From the NCBI GenBank assembly GCA_963969495.1, contig OZ018318.1:178306246-178370245 (forward strand): DNA of 64,000 nucleotides, in the 5' to 3' direction. Shown piece by piece: positions 1-10,580 of the stretch (position 1 is its first letter; each line of letters opens with the position of its first letter). Under the pieces are notes generated by a model, which was given only the letters and a program-made list of their open reading frames with translations, did not search any database and was not told the DNA's origin. A program made the translations under genes and the position numbers. This DNA comes from Ceratothoa steindachneri (Eukaryota; Arthropoda; Malacostraca; Isopoda; Cymothoidae).

Positions 1-302
1 CCTCTTTCTTTAGATGAGCGAATTTAAAATTTTAGGCAAACATAAGAATATGGAGCCATTAACAGAAGATGAATCGAGTTCTTGTGGCGAGATCCGCGAT
101 TTTCTTCAACATTTTACCGTTTCGCAGTTGACAGCTTCGTTCAAAGGGTGTCATTTTTTTTTGTAACGTTTTTTTAGGTCAGGGTTGCTATAATGATTTA
201 TTTTACATTTAAATTCAAATATGCATACATTTCTACAGATTAATAAATCGAAAAATAACATATTTAATTGATACTAACCTGGTTATATAATGGCATATAA
301 TA
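1..302. other. AT-rich left flank, nothing recognised
   Basis: No coding similarity or repeat structure was recognised here. The segment ends with the TA dinucleotide (301-302) that forms the left target duplication of the mariner element that follows. Confidence 0.4.
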
Positions 303-1220
303 CGAGGGGTGGTCCATAAGTTTTGCAATTCGGATATAAGGAAACGAGATATGAGGAAAAGCGTTTTATTATTTTTCATTATAACTACCCTCGACTTCAA
401 TGCACTTGCGCCACTTGTCCCTGAGGCTTCGAATTCCCGACAACCAGAAATCTCCCGGCTGCTGTTCAATCCTCTCCTAGACGACGAGCTGGACATCTTC
501 ATCGTCCCCAAACCGGCGTCCACGAAGTGCAGCCTTGAGCTGGCGGAATAAAAATTAGTCGCTAGGAGCCAGATCTGGACTGTAGGGGGATGGTTGAGCA
601 ACTCTAATCCGCACTCGTGCAGGGCAGCTTGTGCAACTCTGGCCTTGTGGACTTTGACGACGTTGAAGTCGATCATGAGCCGTGAGGTTTCTAGGGACCC
701 AACGGGCAGAGACCTTGGTCATTGCCAAATTGTCGTGGATGATGTTGATAGCAATTCCATGTGATATTCCAAGTTCTCGCTCGATTTCTTCGACCTTCAC
801 CCTTTGATTTTTGATTATGTTCCTCTCCACACGGGCCACATTTTACTCGTTGGTCACGTCTGACGGGCGTCATCTTCAAGGGACTCACGACCATTGCGGA
901 ACTTCCTATTCCAGCGAGAAATGGTTGCATCGGAAGGAGCGGTATAAGTGTACACTGCAAATATGCGTTCATGGATCTCTTTTGCATTCTTGCCTTCCTT
1001 GGTCAAAAATTTCATCACTGCGCAGTGCTCAACCTTCTCCATTGTTGAAAAATTTGTGATTGACGATCTGCGATCAGCTACTGCTTCTTAAATAGACAAG
1101 GCAGGAGTGTGTGGCTGCAGGTCTTGACTTGTCATAACTTTTCGTAACACCCGCACAAACAGCCATCTTCCTTCCGCTGTTTTTCCCTACCGATTCGCAA
1201 AACTTATTGACTGCCCCTCG
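303..1220 (-). mobile_element. Mariner-like DNA transposon, internally deleted
   Basis: The ends are inverted repeats: the left starts CGAGGGGTGGTCCATAAG and the right, read on the minus strand, starts CGAGGGGCAGTCAATAAG. They are flanked by TA at 301-302 and 1221-1222, the target duplication of the Tc1/mariner superfamily. At about 918 bp the element is shorter than the usual ~1.3 kb of mariners, matching a missing central part of the transposase gene. It lies just downstream of the Polinton relic. TIRs and TSD are seen directly; the superfamily follows from them and from the protein fragments. Confidence 0.9.
369..1042 (-). pseudogene. Mariner transposase, broken by frameshifts and an internal deletion
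   Basis: The N-terminal helix-turn-helix half is open from 1042 to 854 (starts MEKVEHCAVMKFLTKEG, ends GRESLEDDARQ). After a frameshift it continues at 839 with the family hallmark KVSARWVPRNLT. Next comes an abrupt jump to a frame reading toward PYSPDLAPSD, the stretch holding the last catalytic Asp of the D,D34D triad. The segment that would carry the first two catalytic Asp residues is missing. The C-terminus (KWRKCIEVEGSYNEK, stop at 369) is again in another frame. The product cannot be a working transposase, although the termini could still be substrates for one supplied in trans. Confidence 0.88.
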
Positions 1221-1306
1221 TATATATAATTTTGTAGATAGGCTACACATTTACATATTCTCAAACTAACAATTAATAGTAATTGAATGTACAATATCAA
1301 TTTTCT

Positions 1307-1756
1307 TTACATTCTACTACAAGTATTCCTTACAACGATTGCTTCGTTTCTTTGATCATTATAAGAATCCAACCTTTTAGTAAAAGCTCTATATGATTTA
1401 CCAATTGTCATCTGTTGAATGAAATAGACACAAACAACCCACAATAGTTTTAAAAGTAACCATGAACTCTGAATAGATTGACAATAATATTTTTCAGTCA
1501 TTTTACTAAGTTTTTACGAATATAAACATCGTTCTGGAACCATAAAAATAGGCTATCAAAATAATAGACAATTTCTCTTTCAACAAACAATGTTTCCCAA
1601 TGTGATTCAGGTCGATAGCTGCTGTCCAGATTAATGATATAAGTTGCTGGCAATATTAAAGGTTGACATAGCTGAGTCTCTCTCAAAACAGCCATGAAAA
1701 ACTCGTTTTGTAGTTTTATTTCGATACAATAGTTTTTCTATTTCTATTGCATTCAT
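1307..1756 (-). pseudogene. Adenain-like cysteine protease (Polinton PRO) remnant
   Basis: The frame opens with ATG at 1756, a few bases after the end of the capsid gene (start MNAIEIEKLLYRN). An in-frame stop follows. Then comes a segment with the His-Trp pair (SHWETLF) and YYFDSL, the positions of the catalytic His and the following strand in adenain-type (C5) proteases. The catalytic-cysteine region is recognisable around 1425-1440 before VYFIQQM, but a small indel shifts the frame there. In Polintons and adenoviruses this protease matures capsid proteins. The copy is broken by at least one stop and one frameshift. Confidence 0.68.
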
Positions 1757-1759
1757 TTT

Positions 1760-2900
1760 ATTAATAATAAACAGTCTGTTTCTAGACTTATCTATCTCAA
1801 TAACGGACTAAAACTCTGCACATATAAAGGAGACTGGGTCTATTAATAAAGATCTAAAACTGTAACTGTACTGATAATGTACCCTGTTGTATAAGATTAG
1901 AGCATTCTCTAAGACGAATAGTACTCTTGTCTTGATTTAGTTAATACAATAAATATTTTTACCTTTTAGAAATTGTTCATACCCAAGTCCAATACTCTGC
2001 CCACCTTCAATACACCTCATTCCCTTATATAACAAATAAAAAGCCTTAAAGCAACTGGATCTGCATCTTCCGAATAGTCTAATTCCAATGATGTTTCAAC
2101 TTCTTCCCTGTTTAAATTCAAAAGGTGATGCATTATATCCACCAGAAAATTCCAAATGGACCGTAATGTCTCCTAGTGTACTTACTTTCCTTGTATTCTC
2201 CCCATGAAAATATTATCCACACTCCTCATTGATATTTCACTCACAATTGTAAAATTTCACATACGAACTTGTGTTATAGGGTAATTAACGTTTGATGTAA
2301 GCAACCTATTTTTCATCTCCAGATGAGTTGAGGATTAAAAGCGGACTATTCTCAGGGAAAGTAAACTCACTAATAATTCTATTTTAGCTTGTAAACCGGT
2401 TTGGTTTCTAAATAGTGTAAATGAATGTGGTGCTCTGGATAACTTTATCTTTAGTGAGACTTCATTAATCAACAGCTTATGTTTCTCAAAGAAATCACCA
2501 TGTAGTTTTTCATATATATCAATTAGTTATTCTTCGATCTGCTATATTTCTTGTCTATACGTTCTTTACTAGAGTAATACTCTGCAGTCGCAAGAAATTT
2601 AGATTTTTCTTCCTCAGTATAATTCAACAAGGTCTCGAAATATGCACGATAGTGCATATTATTTCCAATAGAATTTACAAATGTTTCATTTAAATAAATA
2701 TCATATTGCTAAACTAAGTGGAAAGAATATTATTTTCAGAACAATATTCTTCCCATCTGTAAGTTTGCTTACGTTTGCCTTCACAATTCTTGCTTTAATA
2801 TAAAGATAAACATCACTCCGGTCTATATAATACTGTCCGCTACCAGATATATACTATTTAACCAGGGTGAGATTTGATGTAATATTACTAAGTGGGTGTA
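1760..2900 (-). pseudogene. Polinton major capsid protein (double jelly-roll type) remnant
   Basis: Reading the minus strand across several frames, successive segments match the order of the Polinton capsid protein often annotated in animals as F54H12.2-like. Near 2850 is ISGSGQYYIDRSD followed by VYLYIKARIV; near 2500 is HGDFFEKHKLLINEV; near 2300 is YPITQVRM; near 2010 is YKGMRCIEGG; at the C-terminus near 1790 is VIEIDKSRN. Total span is about 380 codons, shorter than is usual for the family. Many stops and frame changes show it is non-functional. The order and spacing of six conserved segments make chance similarity unlikely. Confidence 0.72.
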
Positions 2901-3144
2901 AGACAAATAATTGCTCTGAACAATGGAAGTTTTTTTCGGTGGAACGATAAACAAATCGAGGTCTGTCTTGGAACATATGTAACTTGCTTAATGTTTGAGT
3001 GGGGTGGGAGGGAGTGGGACATTTTTGCGAAGATCCAGCAAAGGGGGGCGAAGGGTGTTACACTCGGGTTGCAAGGTCATGTGTGTGCTAGGGAGTTTGT
3101 GCGTATATGTAGACTCAGACTCCACCCTACAATACTACTAAAAA

Positions 3145-3890
3145 CGCCATTCGTAGCGACAGACTGTCAACATCAGTAAGGGAAGAAACCATCGATAGTG
3201 TGTGGGCCTTAATTGAAGAGGACCGTCGATTAATAATGTAAAGGATAACAGCCATAATGAATATATCGGCAGTTTTTGTTTATTCTAACTTGATTGATGT
3301 AACTAAAGCTGAGTAAGCTTCCTGCTCGATGGATGCCAAAATTGTTGCATGAAAATCAGCTAGAGAGGAGAGCCACCCGATCCCCGCAATTTTTGAACAA
3401 GTGGGATGAGGTTTTCAAGGATTTCTTTCAAATATCTCTCACCAGGGATAAGACTTTTATTTAGAAATATAATCTGGATAACAAAGAGCAAGTTTAAACA
3501 AAGGTTGCCAAGGGGTGGAAGAGGAATCACCAAAGAAAATTTTGAACGATCATGAGGTAAGGTAATGGCCAGTTTTAGGGGATGCCGAATGTATGATACT
3601 TGTTGACTTTCTTGAAGAAAAAAAGTCAACTTTGCTAGAATTTCGTCGAGAGTTGACTCCACCCCCTCACTCCATACACTCTTAATCAAGCAAAATCTGA
3701 TAGTCATGTTGTTTAGAAACCTTAATAAAACCATTAATGACGCTCGTTTTCTTCCCCTGGTGATAGTAACAGCGGTTTAAAATTCGTTGAATTCGGTTTT
3801 ATTGAAATAGTTTAAATTGATGATACTATCGCAGGCAAAACGTGTTTTGAGCTCAATGAATATTTGGCTAAAAAAAATTCATACGTCCTT
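3145..3890 (+). pseudogene. Second, heavily decayed mariner-like transposase
   Basis: Plus-strand fragments follow the order of a mariner-type protein. TSVREETIDSVWALIEEDRR (3155-3215) resembles the helix-turn-helix linker. A segment resembling PARWMPKLLHENQ follows (3320-3360). Then TRDKTFIYKYNPDNKEQ (near 3450) sits where the first catalytic Asp region lies. Last is ELNEYLAKKNS near 3855, which usually precedes the last catalytic Asp. Stops and indels separate them. No TIRs were identified. This copy is a different subfamily from the element at 303-1220. The open frames on the opposite strand here are shadows. Confidence 0.5.
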
Positions 3891-3899
3891 TTGTTCCAA

Positions 3900-6080
3900 T
3901 TATATTTTATTTTTATACGAACCTTTTGAAGATCCTCGTGTTTGTCTGGAATTCTTTTAAAAATGAATTTATGTAAAATTACAACTGCATTCGGAAAAAA
4001 ACTGATATATATCCATAATTCAATACTTGCAATAAAATATTTAAGAGAAAATAAAAATCGGTTTCACAACCCAGATTCAAGATATTAAGAGAAAATATAA
4101 AAATCAGCCCAGCAACGAGGAATTTCTCTAAGTTAATGAAGAACATATATCTCAAGAAGGATACGAGAAGACGGACAACAGATAAAACGAGCATTTTATT
4201 ATAAAACCTTATATGTGTGCTGCTACATCATATGCAGGTACTTTATCGACAGGTTTAAAGAGTTAAAATTTTGATAATATTCTACAACGCTTGAATCAAT
4301 ATACTTCAATGAAGAAACCCCATTGACCAAACTCACTGTTGCTGAAGTAAGGGAAAATTCAACGATCAAAATATGAATATAAATAAATTTATTTGGCAAG
4401 ATATGATGATTCCACGACATTGCAAGTAACACAAAGGGATTTAAAAAACAGCTAGGTTAGAGTAGGATGATTTCTTTGTTACAAAATACACCAGGTAATA
4501 TGGTTTCATGTTTTAAGAGAGATGATTAAATTTCACAGACTTCTTTCATGCTAATCAGGATGATCTTTAAGTGTCCTTATTTATGTAGAATCAAGAATCA
4601 AAGTAAACTTTGGCCACTTTTGGCAAATATGCTTCAAGTTTTAGGACTGAAACAGCGTCACATCTAATTTACCACTAGTTCAAAGAAGCATTTGCCACTA
4701 TGAGTCGAAAATAAACGTTGGCAAAGATTATTGCAGGTCCAAATGTAAGGGAGAATATTTTCTAGGGTGAAATAAAGATTATTGCCTGACGAACAACGAA
4801 CTATAATTAATATACCGTAACAGATTGGGGATTAGTTAATGGGTATAAACCACGGACGGGTCTTTCCTTCAAGACTAATTGTTTTCATTGGAAGGGTATA
4901 TGAGATCGTTGATTAAAGTACCATCTTTGAAGACGACACACAACACTCTGAAAGATTCTTAACGATGAAAACCAATGTAGACAATTGTAGGGCTGGTAAA
5001 CGGATAAATTGGGTGAAAAAAATAATAAATACAGATAAATAAGGATAAAGAAAGATAAACTTGAGTGCAGAACAAGATAAATGCAGATCAATTCAGATAC
5101 ATAGATTTTTCTTTTTCTAACCTCAATTTTATTAATATTTATTCCTATTTATCTGTATTTATCCTTTTCTACACTCAACTTTATTCGCTCATTATTTATT
5201 AAATTGTACTGCCGAATGTCCCTCTAACTTTCCTCTCATAGCAAAAATAGATCTTCTCCAACTACCACCCCATCACACAATTAGAGCTGCTCTAATTCTC
5301 GTGCCATCACTCAGGAACGAGCTAGTAATCTTGTCGGATATATCTTACACCACAAATTTCTCATCAATCAAGGGCAAGCTGGTAATCTCGGATTGCTTTC
5401 ACACCGCCAATCAGTCACCACATAAAGCCTCACAAAATAAAATCCAGATTATTTCTCTTTTCGACCGCATGAATCCGCCACAAACGATGGATTCTTTCTT
5501 TATTCCCAGAAATTATCGGGATTTTTCCAACTACTTGAGTCGCGCCTTAATCTAAGACCGAAATTTAAGACATTCGATTTTTATTACAGAAACTTAAGAT
5601 GTGGACCAATATTTTTTAGCCATTTAGAAATATAGCATTTGTTACGATGGATCCTGCTCATTTATTATGCTATTTTATGCTAGATTAATATAAAAGAATG
5701 GAATTTAATAAAAAAATTATTAAACATAAGGTAAGTTGATTGATAGCTATGATATTCATTTGTAAGAAAGAGGTAACAGCCGAGGTGCAGGGATATTGAC
5801 GTTTGCAAAAATTAATTATGCATGTCGTAGAATGCCCCCCCCCTTTTTGTTCTAAGAGTGCTAAGAGTGCTAATATATTGATATTTTAATAATATCTTAA
5901 AGAATAGAGCCGTTGGAAACACGTAAGGATATAGAGAAACGCACAATAATCCCCAAAGAAACTTATATTTTAACTTTAACCATTGAATACACAACATTTA
6001 AACATTAACTACAGCAACAATAATATAAGATTTAGGCTTACGGACTATACTGGAATTCAAATGCCTCCGAAATGTTATTG
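3900..6080. other. AT-rich region, no gene recognised
   Basis: Only short frames without recognisable family features occur. One local oddity is at 5015-5190: a motif like AAATACAGATAAATA appears on both strands about 100 bp apart (5028-5045 and, inverted, 5140-5160), giving a weak inverted repeat. A run of nine C lies at about 5828-5836. The frame at 5301-5555 (84 codons) has no feature I recognise. Confidence 0.35.
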
Positions 6081-6229
6081 ACTCACGACGCGTGCTGCCT
6101 GGCCAGATGTAGATGGGCGACATCACGGATGTCCTTTTGGCGAGGATAACAGCTGGGGGGTCCACACGGTATTTCGGGCGGGGAAGGGGTTCTTCACGGA
6201 CGAGAACAATTACGGTGCTTTATGCAGCA

Positions 6230-7030
6230 CCAAGGTAGTCGTGGTCTCTCTGGCGAGAAGGAGTCGAACTTGGTTCTTAAACCAAGTTAACTTGTAGTGC
6301 GGTGTGACCACCGAGTAACGAGCTTGAGGGGGAGCTTTTCTGCTTCGTTACTTAATTCTTCATGTACGAGGACTGAACTCAGGGAGGGTCTTCTTCCAGG
6401 GCAAGGCTAACGGAGGGGGGTTTCTCTGGCGAGAATATGTTATATAAAGTTCGGTTTGGTAACCAGGAACTAGTTCAAGGATTAGCTTCTTTTTAGTTAC
6501 AGTCTTCTTCAAGGGCTAGTATAACAGAGGAGGATTTCTCTGACGAGAATAAGTTGAACTTGGTTCCTCAACCAAGTTTACTTATGAGTTCGGTGTGGCC
6601 AGCGAATAACGGGCTCAAGGCAGGGCCTTTTCCTTCTTCTTTTCTTAATTCCTCAAGGACGAGGAATACTGCTGGTGTTTAAGATGCACCAGGATATGAG
6701 GAGTCTTTCTGACGAGAATAAGGTGAACTTGGTTCCTCAACCAAGTTAACTTATAAGTTCGGTGTGGCCACCGAATAACGGGCTCAAAGGGGAGCCTTTT
6801 CCTTCTTCTTTTCTTAATTCCTCAAGGACGAGGAATACCCCTGGTGTTTAAGGTGCACCAGGATATGAGGAGTCTCTCTGGCGAGAGTAAGTTGAACTTA
6901 ACAAAGTTAACTTAACGTTTGGTTTGATAACTAGGGACTTAGCTCGAGGATGAGCTTCTTCTTAGCCCCTTAAGGTAGGTAGTCCTGCCTCTCTTGCAGG
7001 GTACTTCTTGGTCTGGCGAGCCAAGTACAC
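6230..7030. repeat. Tandem repeat of ~168-bp units with internal hairpin
   Basis: A block starting with CTCTGGCGAGAA recurs at about 6246, 6422, 6537, 6705, 6874 and, degenerate, 7010. The cleanest spacings are 168 and 169 bp. Full units share AACTTGGTTCCTCAACCAAG, which folds on itself (CTTGGTT/AACCAAG), then TTCGGTGTGGCCACCGAATA, a second self-complementary stretch, then a pyrimidine-rich segment and a CTCAAGGACGAGGAATAC block. Units near 6422 and 6880-6960 are shortened variants. Nothing coding was recognised. It could be an array inside an unrecognised retroelement LTR or UTR. Confidence 0.75.
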
Positions 7031-7534
7031 TACCTCTCCAGTCTCGGTAGTTCGGTGTGATCGAAAGACTTCGTTACCTAGAGACTGACGTATACTACCG
7101 CGATTTTTCTCAGAGTTCCTCATTTATACCTCGTCACCCCACTGGGGGAGTGGTAAGGGGGGGAGGGGCTTGAGGACGGACCCAAGAGAGTTCTTTTGGC
7201 CAACGGTTTTTCCCATGAAGTCAAACATCGGCTCCTCGTTAGCCTTTGAGATTGGGAGAAACACCTCTCCAATTTCTTATTTGACGTGAAACTGGATCTC
7301 ACTCTCCTGGGGGAGATCTTACATTTTGACCTTTAGGGTCTTTCATGGCACCGAGTTGTGCCCCGCTGCGGTTACGCTTTAGACTCGCCGATGCCTGGGC
7401 CGGATGTCTTTGCGGTAACCGCCTTGGAACTGCCCCACGAATGAACGGGGAAGGGAGGGGGGGGAGGGTGACTATTCCCCTACAATAGCTATGCGGTTAA
7501 TACTATGTCTTGATTCATAGATTAGTAAAAAGAT
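7030..7534. other. GC-richer stretch between two arrays, nothing recognised
   Basis: Base composition resembles the preceding 168-bp array more than the AT-rich surroundings, with G-runs near 7140-7170 and 7450-7470. The minus-strand frame at 7120-7302 has no recognisable feature. It may be the unrepeated flank of the element that carries the 168-bp units. Confidence 0.3.
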
Positions 7535-10500
7535 TGAGTGTATGATGTAGTGGCGTTTGGATTATGGTGTAGGGGATCGTAAGGAGCAGAGCAGAGTGGA
7601 GTGACCTTGGGAGTATAGTAGAGTTGCCTTGTACTATAGTGGAGAGGCATTTGGAGTATAGTGTAGTGGCCTGTGGAGTATAGTGGAGTATAGTGTGGTG
7701 GCCTGTGGAGTATATTGGTGTTACCCTGTGTGTATAGTGGAGTCGCCTTTGTAACATAGTGATGTAGCCTTGGCAGAAAAAGGAGTGGCATTTCGAGTAT
7801 GGTGTAGTCAATCGCAGGGGAGTAATATAAATTTGCCTTTGGAGTATAGTAGAGTGGCCCTTCTAGTATACTGTAGAGGCCGTTGGAGTATAGTGTAGTA
7901 GCCTGTGGATTATAATGGAGTAGCCTATGCTGTATAGTGGAGTGGCCTTTGCACATTAATATAATGGCATTTTGAGTTTGGTGTAGTCGATCGCAGGGGA
8001 GTATTGTGAATTAGCCTTTGGGTTTAGTAGATTAGCCTTTATAGTATAGTGTAGAGGCCTTTGGAGTATAGTGTAGGGGCCTGTGGAGTATAATGGAGTA
8101 GCCTATGCTGTATAGTGGAGTGGCCTTTGCACTATATTAGAGTGGCCTTTTGATAATAATGGAGTGGCATTTGGGGTAGGTTTAGTCGATCGTAGGGGAG
8201 TAGAATGGAGTGACCTTCGCAGTATAGTGGAGTGGCCTTTGTAGTATAGTGGAAAGGCCTATGGAGTATAGTGTAGTGACCTGTGTAGTATAGTGGAGTT
8301 ACCCTGTGTGTATAGTGGAGTGGCCTTTGTAGTATAGTGGAAATGGCCTTTGGAGTAGAGTGTAGTGGCCTTTGGAGTATAGTGGAGTTGCCATGTTTGT
8401 ATAGTGAAGTGGATTTTGCAGTATACTAGTGTCGACTTGGGAGTCTAATGGACCGGCATTTGGAGTATGTTGTAGTCGATCGTAGCGGAGTATTGTGAAT
8501 TGGCCTTTGTAGTATAGTGGAGTGGCCTTTGTAGTATAGTGGAAAGGCCTTTGGAAAATTGTGTAGTTGCCTGTGAAGTATAGTAGAGTTGCCTTGTGTG
8601 TATATTGGAGTGACCTTTGTTGTGTATTAGAGTGGCCTATGTAGTATAGTGGTGTGGAAATGGGAGTCTAATGGAGTTGCATATAGATTATGGTTTATTC
8701 AATCGTAGTAGAGTATTGTGAATTGGCCTTTGTAGTATAGAGGAGTGGCCTTTGTAGTATAGTGGAGAGGCCTTTGGACTATTGTGTAGTTGCCTGGGAA
8801 TTATAGTAGAGTTGCCTTGTGTGTATATTGGAGTCACCTTTGTTGTGTATTAGAGTGGCCTATGTAGTATAGTGGTGTGGAAATGGGAGTCTAATGGAGT
8901 TGCATATAGATTATGGTTTATTCAATCCTAGTAGAGTATTGAGAATTGGCCTTTGTAGTATAGAGGAGTGGCCTTGGTAGTATAGTGGAGAGGCCTTTGA
9001 GTATAGTCTAGTGGCTTTTGCAGTAGTGTACTCGCCTGTGTAGTAAATTGGAGTGGGCTGTGGAGTATAGTATTTTGGCCTGTAAAGTATAGTGGAGTTG
9101 CCTATGCTGCATAGTGGAGTATTCTTTGCCGTACAGTAGAGTGGCCATTGGAGAATAATGGAGTGGCATTTGGAGTATAGTGTAGTGGTTCGTAGGGAGT
9201 AGAGTGGGGTGACCTTGGGAGTATAGTGTAGTAGCCCTTTTAGTATAGTGGACAAGCCTTTGGAATATAGTGTAGTGGCCTGTTAAGTATAGTGGAGTTT
9301 CCCTGTGTGTATAGTGGAGTGGCCTTTGCCGTATAGTGATGTGGACCTGGCAGTATAATGGAGTGGCCTTTGGAGTATGGTGTAGTCGATCGTAGGGGGT
9401 TAGTGTGACTTGTCCTTTGGAGTATAGTGTAGTGGCCTGTAAAGTATAGTGGTGTCGCTCTGTGCCTATAGTAGATTGGCCTATGCAGTATAGTGGTGTG
9501 GACTTGGGAGTATAATGGAGTGGCATTTGGAGTATGGTGTAGTCCATCGTAAGGGAGTATAGTGCAGTGACATTTGGAGTATAGTGGAGTGGCCGTACTA
9601 GTATAGTGGAGAGGCCCTTGGAGTATAATGTAATCGCTGGTGAAGTATATTGGAGTTGCCCTGTGTGTATAGGGGAGTGGCCTTTGCTGTATAGTAGAGT
9701 AGATTAAGCAGTATAGTGGTGAGGACTTGGGAGTATAATGGAGTGGAATTTGGAGTATGTTGTAGTTTGATCGTAGCAGAGTATTGTGAATTGTCCTTTG
9801 GAGTTTAGTGGAGTGGCCTTTGGAGTATATTGTCGTGGCCTGTGGAGTATAGTGGAGTTGCCATGTGTGTATAGTAAAGGGGCCTAAGCAATCTAATGGT
9901 GTGGATTTGGAAGTATAATGGAGAGGCATTTGGAGTATGGTTTAGTTGATCCTAGGGCGAGTATTGTGAATTGGCCTTTCGATTATAGTGGAGTGGCCTT
10001 TGTACTATAGTGGAGGGGCCTTTGGAGTATAGTTTAGTGGCCTGTGAAGTATAGTGGAGTTGCCCTGTGTGTAAAGTAGAGTGGCCTTTGCTGTAGAGGG
10101 GGTGGACTTTGGAGTATAATGAAGTGGCATTAGGCGTATGGTGTAGTCGATAGTAGGGAAGTATTATGAATTGACCTTTAGAGTAGGGTGGAGTGGCCTT
10201 TGTAGTATACACAGTAGAGAGGCCTTTGGAATATAGTTTAGTGGCCTGTGGATTATAGTAGAGTTGCCTATGGTGTATAGTGGAGTGGCCTTTGTAGTAT
10301 AGTTGAGAGGCCTTTTGAGTTTAGTCTAGTAGGCCTTTGGAGTATAATGTACTGGCCTGTGTAGTAAAGTGGAGTGGGCTGTAGAATATAGTGGAGTGAG
10401 CTGTGGAGAACCTTTGAGTGGCCTTTGGACTATCGCATAGTGTCCTTTTGAGTAGAGTGGACTGGGCTTTGGAGTATAGTGAAGTGGCCTGTAGAGTATA

Positions 10501-10580
10501 GTGGAGTGCCCTCTGCAGTATCGCTTAGTGCATGTCGAGTATGGTGGAGTGGCCTGTGTAGTATAGTGGAGTGGTTTATT
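7535..10580. repeat. 22-bp satellite array with ~200-bp higher-order structure
   Basis: About 3 kb consists of variants of a 22-bp unit, core TATAGTGGAGTGGCCTTTG plus a variable triplet. Superimposed is a marker variant (TCGATCGTAGGGGAGTATTG and relatives) at about 7568, 7808, 7987, 8188, 8474, 8701, 8930, 9188, 9387, 9545, 9767, 9948 and 10148. These are 160-290 bp apart, usually near 200. The blocks around 8660-8890 and 8890-9120 are nearly identical at a 229-bp offset, showing recent block duplication. Long minus-strand frames here (for example 9240-9929) are by-products of the repeat: because 22 is not a multiple of 3, their peptide period is 22 residues over three units. Confidence 0.93.

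Larger units (their letters stand above)
1307..2900 (-). mobile_element. Maverick/Polinton relic (capsid and protease genes)
   Basis: Two adjacent decayed genes on the minus strand match the morphogenesis module of Maverick/Polinton elements (adintovirus-related): a major capsid protein gene (about 2900 to 1760) and, directly downstream, an adenain-like cysteine protease gene (1756 to 1307). No polymerase B, retroviral-type integrase, packaging ATPase or terminal repeats were recognised, so this is a fragment. Both genes carry stops and frameshifts, so the copy is old and dead. The right side is bordered by mariner-like debris and the left side by the mariner at 303-1220. Identification is by recalled family motifs, not by a search. 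Confidence 0.72.

Noticed and set aside
6300..6800. tRNA- or rRNA-like genes in the hairpin-rich 168-bp repeat
   Set aside because: No cloverleaf, no TTCRANYC-type B box in place, and no acceptor stem pairing found; the hairpins are isolated dyads.
7515..10212. Long minus-strand Tyr/Thr/His-rich open frames
   Set aside because: They follow the 22-bp satellite exactly and exist in all frames; composition by-product, not genes.
7535..10580. CRISPR array
   Set aside because: Repeats are directly adjacent and variable with no unique spacers of constant length, and the context is eukaryotic. The same applies to the other tandem arrays.
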